Shown here: piece by piece, positions 7,918-16,149 of the stretch
How positions within the stretch are numbered: the first letter of the stretch is position 1
Layout: each line of letters opens with the position of its first letter
NCBI GenBank assembly: GCA_964403525.1
Contig: CAYOGE010000046.1
Span: 1 to 25,376, forward strand
Direction: 5' to 3'
Origin: JAJTGZ01 sp964403525
GTDB taxonomy: Bacteria > Planctomycetota > Phycisphaerae > Phycisphaerales > UBA1924
Length of the DNA: 25,376 nucleotides
Notes under the pieces: model-generated
What the model was told of the DNA's origin: nothing
The model's input: only the letters and a program-made list of their open reading frames with translations
Databases searched by the model: none
Made by a program: the position numbers and the translations under genes

Positions 7918-8694
7918 TTACCGCCGCCGCCGAGATCCCGCCACCAGCCCGCCCAGCGCCAGCAGCGCGCCCACGCCGGGTGCGGGCGCGAAGGAGATCG
8001 AGATCGACTGCTGCCCGCTGAGCGTGTAGACATTGGCGAAGAGCGACGAGTCACCGTTGTAGAGGCTCCCCATGCTCACGTCCCAGCCGAAGCGGTACTG
8101 CACGCCCGCCAGCAGCGTGCCCGTGGCCGAGCCGCTCAGCGGCGCAGCGCTGTCGTAGATGCTGCCGACGGTGCTGATCGTGGTGTTGCGCGAGAGCGAG
8201 CCCCCGAAGGAGGCGAGCACCGGCCCGCTGACTTGCTCCAGCCAGACCGAACCGCTCGCGCTGCTGCTGCTGGTGGCAAAGCCCGACAGCACCACGTCGA
8301 CCGAGCCGCCGATGACGTAAGCGGTGTTCACCACCGGCGTCAGCAGCACCTGGCCGTAGATGCGGGCGAAGGGGTCGTTGTAGTTGTACGCCGGCGGCGT
8401 GTTGCGCAGCTCGTTGACGTTGATCGTGATGTTCGTCAGCAGCCCGCCGGTGTAGCCGTGCAGCACGTTGCCCGCCACACCGTTGCCGTTGTCGCCCATG
8501 CCGAAGTTGAACTGCGGGAACGTCCCCCAGGTCTGCTGGTACTGGTTAAGGCTCGGACCCATGTGCAGCAGGTGGGCCGTCAGGATGCTGGTGGGGAAGC
8601 CCGCCTCGGCGATCTGCGCCTGCGTCGCGGCCGGAACGAAGCCAGCCGCCGCGGCGGCAGCGCACAACAACGAACGAACAAATGGCCTGGGCAT
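7918..8694 (-). CDS. PEP-CTERM-type secreted protein
   Basis: 258 residues. A signal peptide (RSLLCAAAAAAGFVPAATQAQ, cleavage after about residue 26) leads into a Ser/Thr/Gly/Asn-rich beta-type body. The last 23 residues, APAPGVGALLALGGLVAGSRRRR, have the three parts of a PEP-CTERM tail: Pro motif, hydrophobic helix, Arg cluster. Such proteins are cut and attached at the surface by an exosortase/archaeosortase-type enzyme, which is not in this window. The start at 8694 has a Shine-Dalgarno sequence AGGAGA (8708-8703) 8 nt upstream and a hairpin in the leader. The body gives no enzymatic motif. Confidence 0.85.
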   Translation of the reverse strand: MPRPFVRSLLCAAAAAAGFVPAATQAQIAEAGFPTSILTAHLLHMGPSLNQYQQTWGTFPQFNFGMGDNGNGVAGNVLHGYTGGLLTNITINVNELRNTPPAYNYNDPFARIYGQVLLTPVVNTAYVIGGSVDVVLSGFATSSSSASGSVWLEQVSGPVLASFGGSLSRNTTISTVGSIYDSAAPLSGSATGTLLAGVQYRFGWDVSMGSLYNGDSSLFANVYTLSGQQSISISFAPAPGVGALLALGGLVAGSRRRR

Positions 8695-8710
8695 GGTCTC
8701 TCTCTCCTGG

Positions 8711-8767
8711 GCCCGCCGTCTGGCGGGCGACTGGACAGACCATACCCGATGAATGGCCCGCATGCAA
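8711..8767 (-). promoter_or_regulatory. Promoter and leader hairpin of the PEP-CTERM gene
   Basis: On the minus strand TTGCAT (8767-8762), a 17-nt spacer and TATGGT (8744-8739) form a good promoter. The leader of about 38 nt contains the perfect hairpin GCCCGCC-GTCT-GGCGGGC (8711-8728), which sits directly upstream of the ribosome site. Confidence 0.6.
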
Positions 8768-8840
8768 GGGAAACGGCACCCGGCGCAATCCGCACCCGCT
8801 CCCCCCCTGCCCCCATTCCTCCCATCCCCCCGCGCCAACG

Positions 8841-8868
8841 TTGCAGCCACACCCATTTGATGTACACT
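8841..8868 (+). promoter_or_regulatory. Promoter of the small membrane protein gene
   Basis: TTGCAG (8841-8846), 16-nt spacer, TACACT (8863-8868), then 6 nt to the ATG at 8875, consistent with leaderless initiation. It is divergent from the PEP-CTERM promoter. Confidence 0.6.
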
Positions 8869-8874
8869 CACAAG

Positions 8875-9375
8875 ATGACCGCCGCACCCCTTGCCGTGCC
8901 CTCCGTGGCGATCGCGCCGCGCCCCCCGTCGCGAGCAGCCCAGCGCGTCTCGCTGACGCTGCTGCTGTGGGTCCTGTGGGGCGCCCCGCTGGGGTACATC
9001 GCGTTGGTCGGCCCCAGGATGGGGGAGATCTTCAAGGAGTTCGGGGTCAGGCTCAACGCGGGTGACGTCGCCACGATCCAGGTGAGCTCGCTGCTCGCCT
9101 CCCCGCTGGGCCTGCTCTTCCTGCTGGTCGCCCTGCCGGCGCTCGCCCTGGCGGTTGCGGCGATCATCCTGCCCCCCCGCCGCGCATCGCCCGTTCCCGA
9201 GCGCGCACGCTGGCCCTACGTCATCATCACCGTGGTCGTTTCGAGCATCTTCGCGGTCGCGGTGACGGTGGTCTTCTCATCACTGCTGGGCACAACGATG
9301 CTTTCGACCGTAGAGAAGCTGCAGGCCAAACCACCAACGCAGGGTGCTTCGGCGGCGGGCACCCCATCCCGTTAG
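8875..9375 (+). CDS. Hypothetical membrane protein
   Basis: 166 residues with three predicted transmembrane helices: about 23-45 (TLLLWVLWGAPLGYIALVG), 73-98 (LLFLLVALPALALAVAAIIL) and 109-136 (YVIITVVVSSIFAVAVTVVF). A Lys/Pro/Gln-rich tail follows. I do not recognise the family. The start is fixed by TACACT 6 nt upstream. The gene stands alone between a divergent secreted-protein gene and the exporter genes, with 258 bp before the next start. Confidence 0.7.
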   Translation: MTAAPLAVPSVAIAPRPPSRAAQRVSLTLLLWVLWGAPLGYIALVGPRMGEIFKEFGVRLNAGDVATIQVSSLLASPLGLLFLLVALPALALAVAAIILPPRRASPVPERARWPYVIITVVVSSIFAVAVTVVFSSLLGTTMLSTVEKLQAKPPTQGASAAGTPSR

Positions 9376-9633
9376 GCCTGCCAGGCTGCACGCCATCGCG
9401 GCAGACAGCACCCGGCATCGCCAGCCCGCAGGGTTGCACGAGTTCTTCCGTTCGCGGGCCTCCCGTGGCGAGCCCTGCCCGAAGCGGCGACGTGCCGCTC
9501 GCTCAACTGCTGCAAGAACGGGCAGCGCACCTTTCGGCCCACGCTTGACGTGGGGCGTCTACGTGCAACGCTTCATGCCGTTCTTCGACTCGCTCACCGC
9601 GCCAGCCGCCGACCACCGCCCCCTCGCCGCATC

Positions 9634-10572
9634 ATGCACACTCCACCGTCGCCCGCTGCTGGCGTTCCGCTCCTTCAGGCCGTCGGCCTCGAGAAGTCGC
9701 TCGGCGGCAGGAAGATCGTGCACGGGATCGACCTCTCGTGCAACGCGGGCGAGGTGCTGGGGTTGCTGGGCCCAAACGGCGCGGGGAAGACCACGACGCT
9801 GCGGATGTGCTACGGCTACCTCCGCGCCGACGCGGGAAGGGTGCTGATCGCGGGGCACGACCTGGCCGGCGACGGCGACCGCGCGCGGAGGCTGCTGGGC
9901 GTCTGCACGCAAGACGACACCTTCGATCAGGACTTCACCGTCCGCGGCAACCTCGTGCAGACGGGACGCTACTACCGGCCCCGCCAGAGCGATCTTGACG
10001 CGCGGATCGAGAAGTTGCTCGACCAGTTCGGCCTCCGCGAGTTCGCCGATGTGAAGCCCGAGACGCTCTCGGGCGGCTACAAGCGGCGGCTGATGATCGC
10101 GCGGTCGGTCGTGCACAACCCCAGGGTCGTCTTCCTCGACGAGCCGACCACCGGGCTCGACCCGCAGGCGCGCGTCGCGGTGTGGGAGCTGGTCCATTCG
10201 CTGCGGGCCGAGGGGATGGCCGTGGTGCTCACCACGCACTACATGGATGAGGCCGCGCGCCTCTCCGACCGGCTGCAGGTGCTGCAGGGCGGGCGCGTGC
10301 GGGCGAGCGGTTCATCCGCCGCCGTGCTGGGAGATGTGGTGGGTGAGCACGTCGTTGTGCTCACCGCTCTGTCGCAGGAGACCGACCGGCCGGTGGAGTG
10401 GCTGCGCGAGCGCGGCGTGCGCCCAACGCAGGTGCTCAGCGACTGGCACGCGCCGCTCAACGCGGCGGTGCTGGCCGCCTTTGTCGCCGAATTCGCGGCG
10501 CTCCGCTACGAGGTGCGCCCGCCCACGCTCGACGACCTCTTCCTCGCCCTCTCGCAGGAGGGCAAGCCTTGA
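9634..10572 (+). CDS. ABC exporter ATP-binding protein (NodI/ABC-2 type)
   Basis: 312 residues. It powers export through the permease encoded next. Walker A GPNGAGKTT (46-54), signature LSGGYKRR (145-152), Walker B VVFLDEP (165-171), D-loop GLDP and the H-loop His (LTTHYMDEA, about 202) are all intact. The C-terminal 90 residues form the extra domain typical of the ABC-2/NodI group (ending in LDDLFLALSQEG). The ATG at 9634 begins the homology; an in-frame GTG at 9550 is possible but adds an Arg-rich stretch without similarity. No promoter or ribosome site is obvious here. NodI-like pairs export lipo-oligosaccharides or other envelope molecules. The cargo is unknown. Confidence 0.9.
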   Translation: MHTPPSPAAGVPLLQAVGLEKSLGGRKIVHGIDLSCNAGEVLGLLGPNGAGKTTTLRMCYGYLRADAGRVLIAGHDLAGDGDRARRLLGVCTQDDTFDQDFTVRGNLVQTGRYYRPRQSDLDARIEKLLDQFGLREFADVKPETLSGGYKRRLMIARSVVHNPRVVFLDEPTTGLDPQARVAVWELVHSLRAEGMAVVLTTHYMDEAARLSDRLQVLQGGRVRASGSSAAVLGDVVGEHVVVLTALSQETDRPVEWLRERGVRPTQVLSDWHAPLNAAVLAAFVAEFAALRYEVRPPTLDDLFLALSQEGKP

Positions 10573-11378
10573 ACGCGCTCACCGGGATGTGGCAGTGGCA
10601 GAGCCGCGCGGTGCTGATGCGCCACGTGCGCGTCCACCTGCGCAACTGGCACACCGTCACACTGCCGCCGGTGTGCGAGCCGCTGATCATGCTGCTCACC
10701 TTCGGTGTCGGGCTGGGGCGGCAGATGGGCGGGGTGAGCTGGCAGGGCCAGACGCTCGACTACATGCACTACCTCGGCCCGGGCATCCTGGCCTACACGG
10801 CGTTCATGTCGTCGTTCTTCCAGTCGCTCTTCGCCGCGTTCATCCGCATGCACTTCCAGAAGTCGTGGGAGGGGCAGCTGACCACGCAGGTGCGCCTGGA
10901 GCACGTGGTGTGGGGCGAGGCGCTGTGGGCGTCGACGCTGGCAACGTCGTACGCGGTGGTCGTGTGCCTTGTGCTGGGCGGGTTCGGCGTGGCCGGTTCG
11001 CTCTCGCTCCACTGGGGGTGGATGCCGGCGGTGGTGCCACTGCTGTTCATCACGGCGCTCGCCTTCTCGGCGGTCGGGCTCTTCTTCACCGCGGTGCTGC
11101 CGAGCATCGACCACATGAGCCTGCCGTTCTTCCTGGTCATCATGCCGATCGGGTTCGCCTCCAGCACCTACTTCCCGCTCCCGGATATCGGTGTGCTCAA
11201 CGCCGTGGCCGCGGTCAACCCGCTCCACCACCTGGCCGAGGGTCTCCGCTGGCTGCTGCTCCACGGCACGCCCACCTGGCACCTGGCGGCCTGCGCCGGG
11301 CTCTGCCTGCTGATCCTGGCGGTCCTGATCCCGCTGGACATGCGCCTGCTGCGCAAGCGCGTCTTCGGCGAGAAGTAA
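10569..11378 (+). CDS. ABC-2 type permease (NodJ-like)
   Basis: 269 residues and six predicted membrane helices. The TTG start (10569-10571) overlaps the TGA of the ATPase gene (TTGA), with AGGAGGG (10556-10562) 6 nt before it, so the two are translationally coupled. Conserved NodJ-type parts are the amphipathic N-terminus, PLIMLLTFGVGLG, FMSSFFQSLFAAFIRMHFQKSWEGQLTTQ and the conserved NPLHHLAEGLRW near the end. An ATG at 10587 is the alternative start. It forms the membrane channel that works with the ATPase just upstream. Confidence 0.88.
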   Translation: MNALTGMWQWQSRAVLMRHVRVHLRNWHTVTLPPVCEPLIMLLTFGVGLGRQMGGVSWQGQTLDYMHYLGPGILAYTAFMSSFFQSLFAAFIRMHFQKSWEGQLTTQVRLEHVVWGEALWASTLATSYAVVVCLVLGGFGVAGSLSLHWGWMPAVVPLLFITALAFSAVGLFFTAVLPSIDHMSLPFFLVIMPIGFASSTYFPLPDIGVLNAVAAVNPLHHLAEGLRWLLLHGTPTWHLAACAGLCLLILAVLIPLDMRLLRKRVFGEK

Positions 11379-11414
11379 CCCCGCGCGGCTCAACCACGAA
11401 TCGCTTCGCCCCAC

Positions 11415-11420
11415 TAACCT
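11415..11420 (+). promoter_or_regulatory. -10 element of the acyltransferase gene
   Basis: TAACCT, 5 nt before the GTG at 11426. It gives the gene its own promoter although the exporter genes end only 47 bp upstream. Confidence 0.45.
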
Positions 11421-11425
11421 CCCGC

Positions 11426-12139
11426 GTGACCGAAGCACCGGCGCCCGCCCCCACACCGAGGCCATCACCCTTCCCCAGGCGCGCTGGCGTCGTCAGTCTC
11501 TTGCTCAACGCCGCGGCGATGGCCATCTCGCGCACGAGCCTCATCCTCTACCACCGCTACTCCGTGCTGGGGCGCGAGCACCTGCCGAAGTCCACACCGT
11601 TTGTGCTGGTCGCCAACCACACCAGCCACCTCGACCACCTCTGCCTGCGCAACGCGCTGCCGCTGCCCATCCGCGTGCGGACACACCCGCTGGCGGCGGG
11701 GGACGTCTTCTTTACCTCGTACATCCGCTCGGCGATCAGCACCCACATCATCAACGCGCTGCCGATCTGGCGCCGCAAGATCACGCCCCACGCGATGCTC
11801 GAACTGCGCACGCTGCTTGCCGGCGGCCAGTGCGGCATCGTGATGTTCCCCGAAGGCCAGCGCAGCGAGAGCGGCGAGCCGGGCCGGTTCAAGGCGGGCA
11901 TCGGCATGCTCGTCGCCGCGACGCCGATCCCCGTGGTGCCGGCGTGGATCGAGGGTGCCGGGGGCACGCACAGCGCGCTGCAGAAGTTCCGCTGGTTCCC
12001 CCGCCCACGCAAGATCACCGTGCGGTTCGGCCCGGCGATGACCTTCGCAAACGCCCCGAACGACCGCGACGGCTGGGACGCGGTGATCGCGGGCGTCGAA
12101 GGGGCGGTCAAGGCGCTGCGCCCGCGCCGGCAGGCGTAA
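11426..12139 (+). CDS. Lysophospholipid acyltransferase (PlsC family)
   Basis: 237 residues. PlsC-type enzymes move an acyl chain from acyl-CoA or acyl-ACP to 1-acyl-glycerol-3-phosphate or a related lipid at the inner membrane. The catalytic HxxxxD motif is HTSHLD (65-70), and the substrate-binding motif is FPEGQRS (141-147), with a Pro-rich IPVVPAWIEG strand following. A hydrophobic segment near 22-42 can anchor the protein. The Pro-rich N-terminus (APAPAPTPRPSP) is probably unstructured. GTG is chosen because TAACCT lies 5 nt upstream; a start near the later Met33 is possible. The true substrate is not evident. Confidence 0.88.
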   Translation: MTEAPAPAPTPRPSPFPRRAGVVSLLLNAAAMAISRTSLILYHRYSVLGREHLPKSTPFVLVANHTSHLDHLCLRNALPLPIRVRTHPLAAGDVFFTSYIRSAISTHIINALPIWRRKITPHAMLELRTLLAGGQCGIVMFPEGQRSESGEPGRFKAGIGMLVAATPIPVVPAWIEGAGGTHSALQKFRWFPRPRKITVRFGPAMTFANAPNDRDGWDAVIAGVEGAVKALRPRRQA

Positions 12140-12239
12140 CCGCGGGCTGCGGCGACGATGGGCACACGCCCAACCGCCGATTCTGGCCCGCCGTGGCGTG
12201 TCGCGAAGCAACGCGGCCCGCGCGCGTCACCAGCCAACC

Positions 12240-12245
12240 TATGTT
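12240..12245 (+). promoter_or_regulatory. -10 element of the ABC-F gene
   Basis: TATGTT, 8 nt before the ATG at 12254. The out-of-frame ATG at 12241 lies inside it. Confidence 0.45.
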
Positions 12246-12253
12246 CACCCCCC

Positions 12254-14188
12254 ATGGCCCCTCCCGTTGTCACCGTACGCGAACTCGGCAAGCACTTCGG
12301 TCACCGCACGCTCTTCACCGGCGTGTCGTTCAGCATCGAGGAGGGTGAACGCCTCGCGCTCATCGGGCCCAACGGCTCGGGCAAGAGCACGCTGATGAAG
12401 ATGCTCGCGGGGTTTGAGCACTGGGACGAAGGGACCATCACCAACCGCAAGGGGATGCGCGCCGCCTACGTCGCCCAGGCCGACAGGTTCACGGAGGACG
12501 AGACCGTCCTCACCGCCATCGTCAACGCCCTCACACCCAAGGCCCGCCCCGCGCACATCCACGACGAGCACGAGGCCGAGATCGCCGCGTACATGGTCCT
12601 CGGCCGGGTAGGTCTTGAAGACTTCGACGCCAAGGCCCTCTCACTCTCCGGCGGCCAGCGCAAGCGCCTCTCGATCGCGCGGGAGCTCGCCAAAGAGCCC
12701 GACCTTCTCCTCCTCGACGAGCCGACCAACCACCTCGACGTCGAGGGGATCGACTGGCTCGAGGAGCTGCTCAGCGGCGCCGACTTCGCCTCCGTCGTCG
12801 TCACCCACGACCGCGCCTTCCTCCAGTCCACCGCCACCCGCATCATCGAGCTCTCCACCGCCTACCCCGAGGGCACCTTCTCTGTCAGCGGCAACTACGA
12901 GGAGTTCCTCTTCCGCAAGCAGGAGTTCATCGACGGGCAGTCGCGCGCCGCGCAGTCGCTGGCCACCATCGTGAAGGAAGACCTCCGCTGGCTCGGGCGC
13001 AAGGCCAAGGCCCGCCGCACCAAGAGCAAGAGCCGCATCGACGCCAGCCACGAGCGCATCGACGAGCTCGCGGCCCTCAAGTCCCGCGTCGCGCCACCCA
13101 AGGCGGCCCACATCGACTTCACCGCCACCGACCGCCAGACGCAGAAGCTCGTCATCGCCCGCGGCCTGCGCAAGACCCTCGGCGGCAAGCTCCTCTTCAC
13201 CGGTCTCGATGTCATGCTCACCCCCGGCCAGAAGCTCGGCCTCATGGGCCCCAACGGCTCGGGCAAGACCACGCTCATCAAGATCCTCACCGGCGAGATC
13301 GAGACCGACCCGCCCACGCCCGAAGAGCTCGCCGAGGCCGCCCGCGACGACGCCAGCGGCCTGCTCCCCCACGGCACGCCCCTGTGCGGCACCATCAAGC
13401 GCGCCCCGAACCTGCGCGTGGTCATCTTCAGCCAGCACCGCACCGAGCTCGATCCCAAGATGACCCTCGCCGAGGCCTTCTCGCCGTCGGACTCGGTCAT
13501 TTACCGCGACAAGCTCGTCCACGTGAACTCCTGGGCCCAGCGCTTCCTCTTCAACAAGGACCAGCTCCGTTCACCCATCGCCACCCTCAGCGGCGGCGAG
13601 CAGGCCCGCGTGCACATCGCCAAGCTCATGCTCGAGCCGGCCGACATCCTTGTCCTCGACGAGCCGACCAACGACCTGGACATCCCCTCGCTCCAAGTGC
13701 TCGAGCAGAGCCTGGAAGACTTCCCCGGCTCGATCATCCTCGTCACCCACGACCGAGCGATGCTCGACGAGTTGGCAACGCAGATCCTCGCCCTCGACGG
13801 TGAGGGTGAAGGCGGCTGCCGCTACTTCGCCGATTACCAGCAGTGGGAGACGATCCGCCAGCGCGAGGCCCGCCAGCCCCGTGCGAAGCCTGCGCAGCAG
13901 GCGCAGCCGGAAGATAAGAGCAAGGCTCCGAAGGAGCCTTCTCCATCTTCCTCTTCCCCGCCCAAGCCCAAGAAGCTCAGCTTCAAAGAGCAGCAGGAAC
14001 TCGCCGGCATGGAGCTCACCATCATGGAGGCAGAGCAGGCCGTGCAGAAGGCCGCCGCCCAGATGGGCGACCCCGCCGTCATGGCCGACCGCAAGAAATT
14101 CGCCGAGATCTGCCGCGAGCACGCGCAGGCGCAGGAAAAGGCATCGCAGCTGTTCGAGCGGTGGCAGCAACTCGAAGCTCGCAAGTAA
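12254..14188 (+). CDS. uup: ABC-F family ATPase, Uup-like
   Basis: 644 residues with two ABC domains and no membrane part. ABC-F proteins act on the ribosome; Uup-type members also bind DNA through the C-terminal coil. Domain 1 has Walker A GPNGSGKST (38-46), signature LSGGQRKRLSIAREL and Walker B LLLLDEPTNHLD. The linker around residues 240-280 is rich in Arg/Lys. Domain 2 has GPNGSGKTT, LSGGEQARVHIAKL and LVLDEPTNDLD. After a Pro/Ser/Lys linker, the C-terminal coiled coil (KKLSFKEQQELAGMELTIME... to FERWQQLEARK) matches the Uup C-terminal domain. An insertion of about 35 residues (PPTPEELAEAARDD...) follows the second Walker A. Confidence 0.9.
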   Translation: MAPPVVTVRELGKHFGHRTLFTGVSFSIEEGERLALIGPNGSGKSTLMKMLAGFEHWDEGTITNRKGMRAAYVAQADRFTEDETVLTAIVNALTPKARPAHIHDEHEAEIAAYMVLGRVGLEDFDAKALSLSGGQRKRLSIARELAKEPDLLLLDEPTNHLDVEGIDWLEELLSGADFASVVVTHDRAFLQSTATRIIELSTAYPEGTFSVSGNYEEFLFRKQEFIDGQSRAAQSLATIVKEDLRWLGRKAKARRTKSKSRIDASHERIDELAALKSRVAPPKAAHIDFTATDRQTQKLVIARGLRKTLGGKLLFTGLDVMLTPGQKLGLMGPNGSGKTTLIKILTGEIETDPPTPEELAEAARDDASGLLPHGTPLCGTIKRAPNLRVVIFSQHRTELDPKMTLAEAFSPSDSVIYRDKLVHVNSWAQRFLFNKDQLRSPIATLSGGEQARVHIAKLMLEPADILVLDEPTNDLDIPSLQVLEQSLEDFPGSIILVTHDRAMLDELATQILALDGEGEGGCRYFADYQQWETIRQREARQPRAKPAQQAQPEDKSKAPKEPSPSSSSPPKPKKLSFKEQQELAGMELTIMEAEQAVQKAAAQMGDPAVMADRKKFAEICREHAQAQEKASQLFERWQQLEARK

Positions 14189-14287
14189 GGCGCAGCCGCC
14201 TGTGCGAGTACGGGGTTTCCCTCAACTCTTTTTCCAGCTTACCAAAAAACACTCCCGCTTTCGCTCGCCCCGGCACCGGGTTGGATG

Positions 14288-14293
14288 TAACTT
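14288..14293 (+). promoter_or_regulatory. -10 element of the dockerin-like secreted protein gene
   Basis: TAACTT, 6 nt before the ATG at 14300, with no Shine-Dalgarno sequence. Confidence 0.45.
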
Positions 14294-14299
14294 GTTCGC

Positions 14300-15913
14300 A
14301 TGAATCACCGCTCGTGCTCACTCTTCGCGGCGCTCTGCGGGCTGCCGCTCTCGGCCTTCGCGCAGTACCCCCACTTCAACGCCGTCGTCGTTGCTCCGGT
14401 CCCCAACGCGCCGCCGACATCACCGGTGGCCGCTGGAGCGCTCACCAACTCACTGCTCGCCTGCGGGTACCAGTCGCTGACGGTCAGCACCGGCACAGGG
14501 ACCACCAGCCAGGCACGCCCATTCACGTGGAGCATCCCCACCGCGTCGGTCAACATCGGCGTACCCGCGGCGTTCGGTCCGTTCACCAGCGCGCAGGGCA
14601 AGTGGATCAACAACTCGGGCGCAACGCTCGTCTTCCTTAACCAGTTCTCCCCCTCGACGCTCTACGGCAACTACGTCTACTCGCCTGGCACGTCGTCGTG
14701 GACCCAGATCACTTCGCCCACCGGCTCCACCGCCGCGTCGTTCACCACGCAGTTCATCACCGACGCCGGCGAGATCATCGGCTACTACGTCGGAACCGGC
14801 ACGATCGTCCCCCACCGCTGGCCCTCGGCCACCAGCGCCTCGGTGCAGCTCCCGACGCCCGTCCCCTCCCTCAACGGGCGCCAGGGAACGCCGATCGCCG
14901 CCAATCAGTCGGGCCAGGTGCTGATGACGTACATCCCCGCGTCGGCGCAGAACCGCGTCTACATCGTCGGGCCGGGCAACACGGTCCAGCGCATCCTCCA
15001 GAGCCCCACCCACGTGCCTCTCACCGAGAACGCCGGCGGTATCAACGACCAGGGCGTCGCCGTTGGCTGGTCGGGCACCAGCAACACCGTTCCCACGGAG
15101 CAGCACGCCTGCCGATGGGATTCAAACGGTGTCCCGACCGATCTCTTCGAGCCCGTCGGACTCTTCCAGGTGGCGCGCGACATCAACAACGCCGGTTGGA
15201 TCGTCGGCTCCGGCTACACCTCGCGCTCGGGCAACAACTACCTCGGCTCGGTGGGCAAGCTCTACATCCCCGGACTTGGTGCAACCAACCTCACCGGGCT
15301 GGTCAACGCGGGGCAACTCCCCGCTGGCGCAAGCGTCGAGAGCGCGTTCAACGTCAACGACAGCGGCCAGATCCTCGCCACCATCACCGGCGGCGCGACC
15401 GCCAATCCCTACTACATCCTCACGCCCGACAACAACTGCCCCCTCGTCAGCCAGCACCCGCCCTCAGCGCTCAACCTGTGCAACACCGGCAACTTCACCC
15501 TCACCGCCGGCGGTTACGCCGCAACGCCCGTCAGCTACCTCTGGCGCCGCAACAGCCAGCCGCTGCTCAACCAGACCAGCCCCGTCCTCACGATCACCGG
15601 CGGCACCGCTGCCGACAGCGGCCTCTACGACTGCGTCATCTCCAACACCTGCGGCAACGCCGTCACCACCCCGTGCAGCGTGACCATCGTCTTCTCCTGC
15701 GGCCAGGCCGATGTCGGCGCCCAGGGCGGCGTCTATTCCGCCTGCGGCGACGGTGTGCTCGACAACAACGACTTCATCGCCTTCATCGACCTTTTCTTCT
15801 CCGCCAGCCCCCTTGCGGATCGCGGCGTTCAGGGCGGCATCCCCGGCACCGACAGCGCATGGGACAACAACGACTTCATCGTTTTCATCGATCAGTTCTT
15901 CGCGGGTTGCTGA
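14300..15913 (+). CDS. Secreted HAF-repeat / Ig-like protein with GC-type dockerin-like end
   Basis: 537 residues. A signal peptide covers 1-22 (ends AFAQ). Residues 25-380 carry degenerate HAF-type repeats (ITDAGEIIGYY, INDQGVAVGW, INNAGWIVGSG, VNDSGQILATITG). A domain from about 385 to 465 (CPLVSQHPPSALNLCNTGNFTLTAGGYAATPVSYLWRRN ... ADSGLYDCVISNTCGN) is immunoglobulin-like, with the W...DSGLYDC pattern. The last 68 residues are two tandem copies of A-D-x-G-x-Q-G-G ... D-N-N-D-F-I-x-F-I-D-x-F-F, ending in Gly-Cys, as in planctomycete GC-type dockerin anchors. At the DNA level 15761-15779 and 15863-15881 are identical, 102 bp apart. Exported and probably surface anchored. Confidence 0.85.
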   Translation: MNHRSCSLFAALCGLPLSAFAQYPHFNAVVVAPVPNAPPTSPVAAGALTNSLLACGYQSLTVSTGTGTTSQARPFTWSIPTASVNIGVPAAFGPFTSAQGKWINNSGATLVFLNQFSPSTLYGNYVYSPGTSSWTQITSPTGSTAASFTTQFITDAGEIIGYYVGTGTIVPHRWPSATSASVQLPTPVPSLNGRQGTPIAANQSGQVLMTYIPASAQNRVYIVGPGNTVQRILQSPTHVPLTENAGGINDQGVAVGWSGTSNTVPTEQHACRWDSNGVPTDLFEPVGLFQVARDINNAGWIVGSGYTSRSGNNYLGSVGKLYIPGLGATNLTGLVNAGQLPAGASVESAFNVNDSGQILATITGGATANPYYILTPDNNCPLVSQHPPSALNLCNTGNFTLTAGGYAATPVSYLWRRNSQPLLNQTSPVLTITGGTAADSGLYDCVISNTCGNAVTTPCSVTIVFSCGQADVGAQGGVYSACGDGVLDNNDFIAFIDLFFSASPLADRGVQGGIPGTDSAWDNNDFIVFIDQFFAGC

Positions 15914-16017
15914 ACCGATCGGCGGCCGCTGCTGATCCCCCCTCGCCAAAAGACTGCCTTGAAGCGTTGGGAGTCACAACCCGTTGGCGGGGATGCATCA
16001 AATCATTCGGTGGGGGC

Positions 16018-16045
16018 TTGACATCACATCACGAGTCAGTATCTT
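16018..16045 (+). promoter_or_regulatory. Strong sigma-70-type promoter of the Cys-rich secreted protein gene
   Basis: TTGACA (16018-16023), 16-nt spacer, TATCTT (16040-16045). It is one of the two best promoters in the window. It predicts a leader of about 98 nt before the GTG at 16150. Confidence 0.7.
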
Positions 16046-16051
16046 GTGTTC

Positions 16052-16149
16052 TTGTTCCCCTCGGGCTTGGGTGGGCTTGAGGGGTGTTGTTCGATCCGTT
16101 GGCCTGTCCGGGGTATGGGTGACCCCGGGCCTTTGAAAGGAGTTTCTTC
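16052..16149 (+). promoter_or_regulatory. Structured 5' leader with ribosome site
   Basis: Hairpin 1 pairs CCCCTC (16057-16062) with GAGGGG (16079-16084). Hairpin 2 pairs CCGGGGT (16108-16114) with ACCCCGG (16122-16128). The Shine-Dalgarno AAAGGAG (16137-16143) lies 6 nt before the GTG and is preceded by CCTTTG, which can fold onto it. Such a layout could control translation. It matches no riboswitch I know. Confidence 0.4.

Noticed and set aside
9550..9633. GTG at 9550 as start of the ABC ATPase.
   Set aside because: It adds 28 Arg/Pro-rich residues with no family similarity and no ribosome site; the homology begins after ATG 9634. It is not fully excluded.
9376..9633. Possible RNA or small gene in the 258-bp gap before the exporter genes (GTTCTT at 9442 and AAGAAC at 9514 can pair).
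   Set aside because: The pairing is short and distant, no coding frame is convincing, and no promoter-terminator pair frames it.
10506..11468. A 320-codon minus-strand frame opposite the permease gene.
   Set aside because: His/Arg/Gln-rich antisense translation with no domain; the plus-strand permease has clear family motifs and an AGGAGG site.
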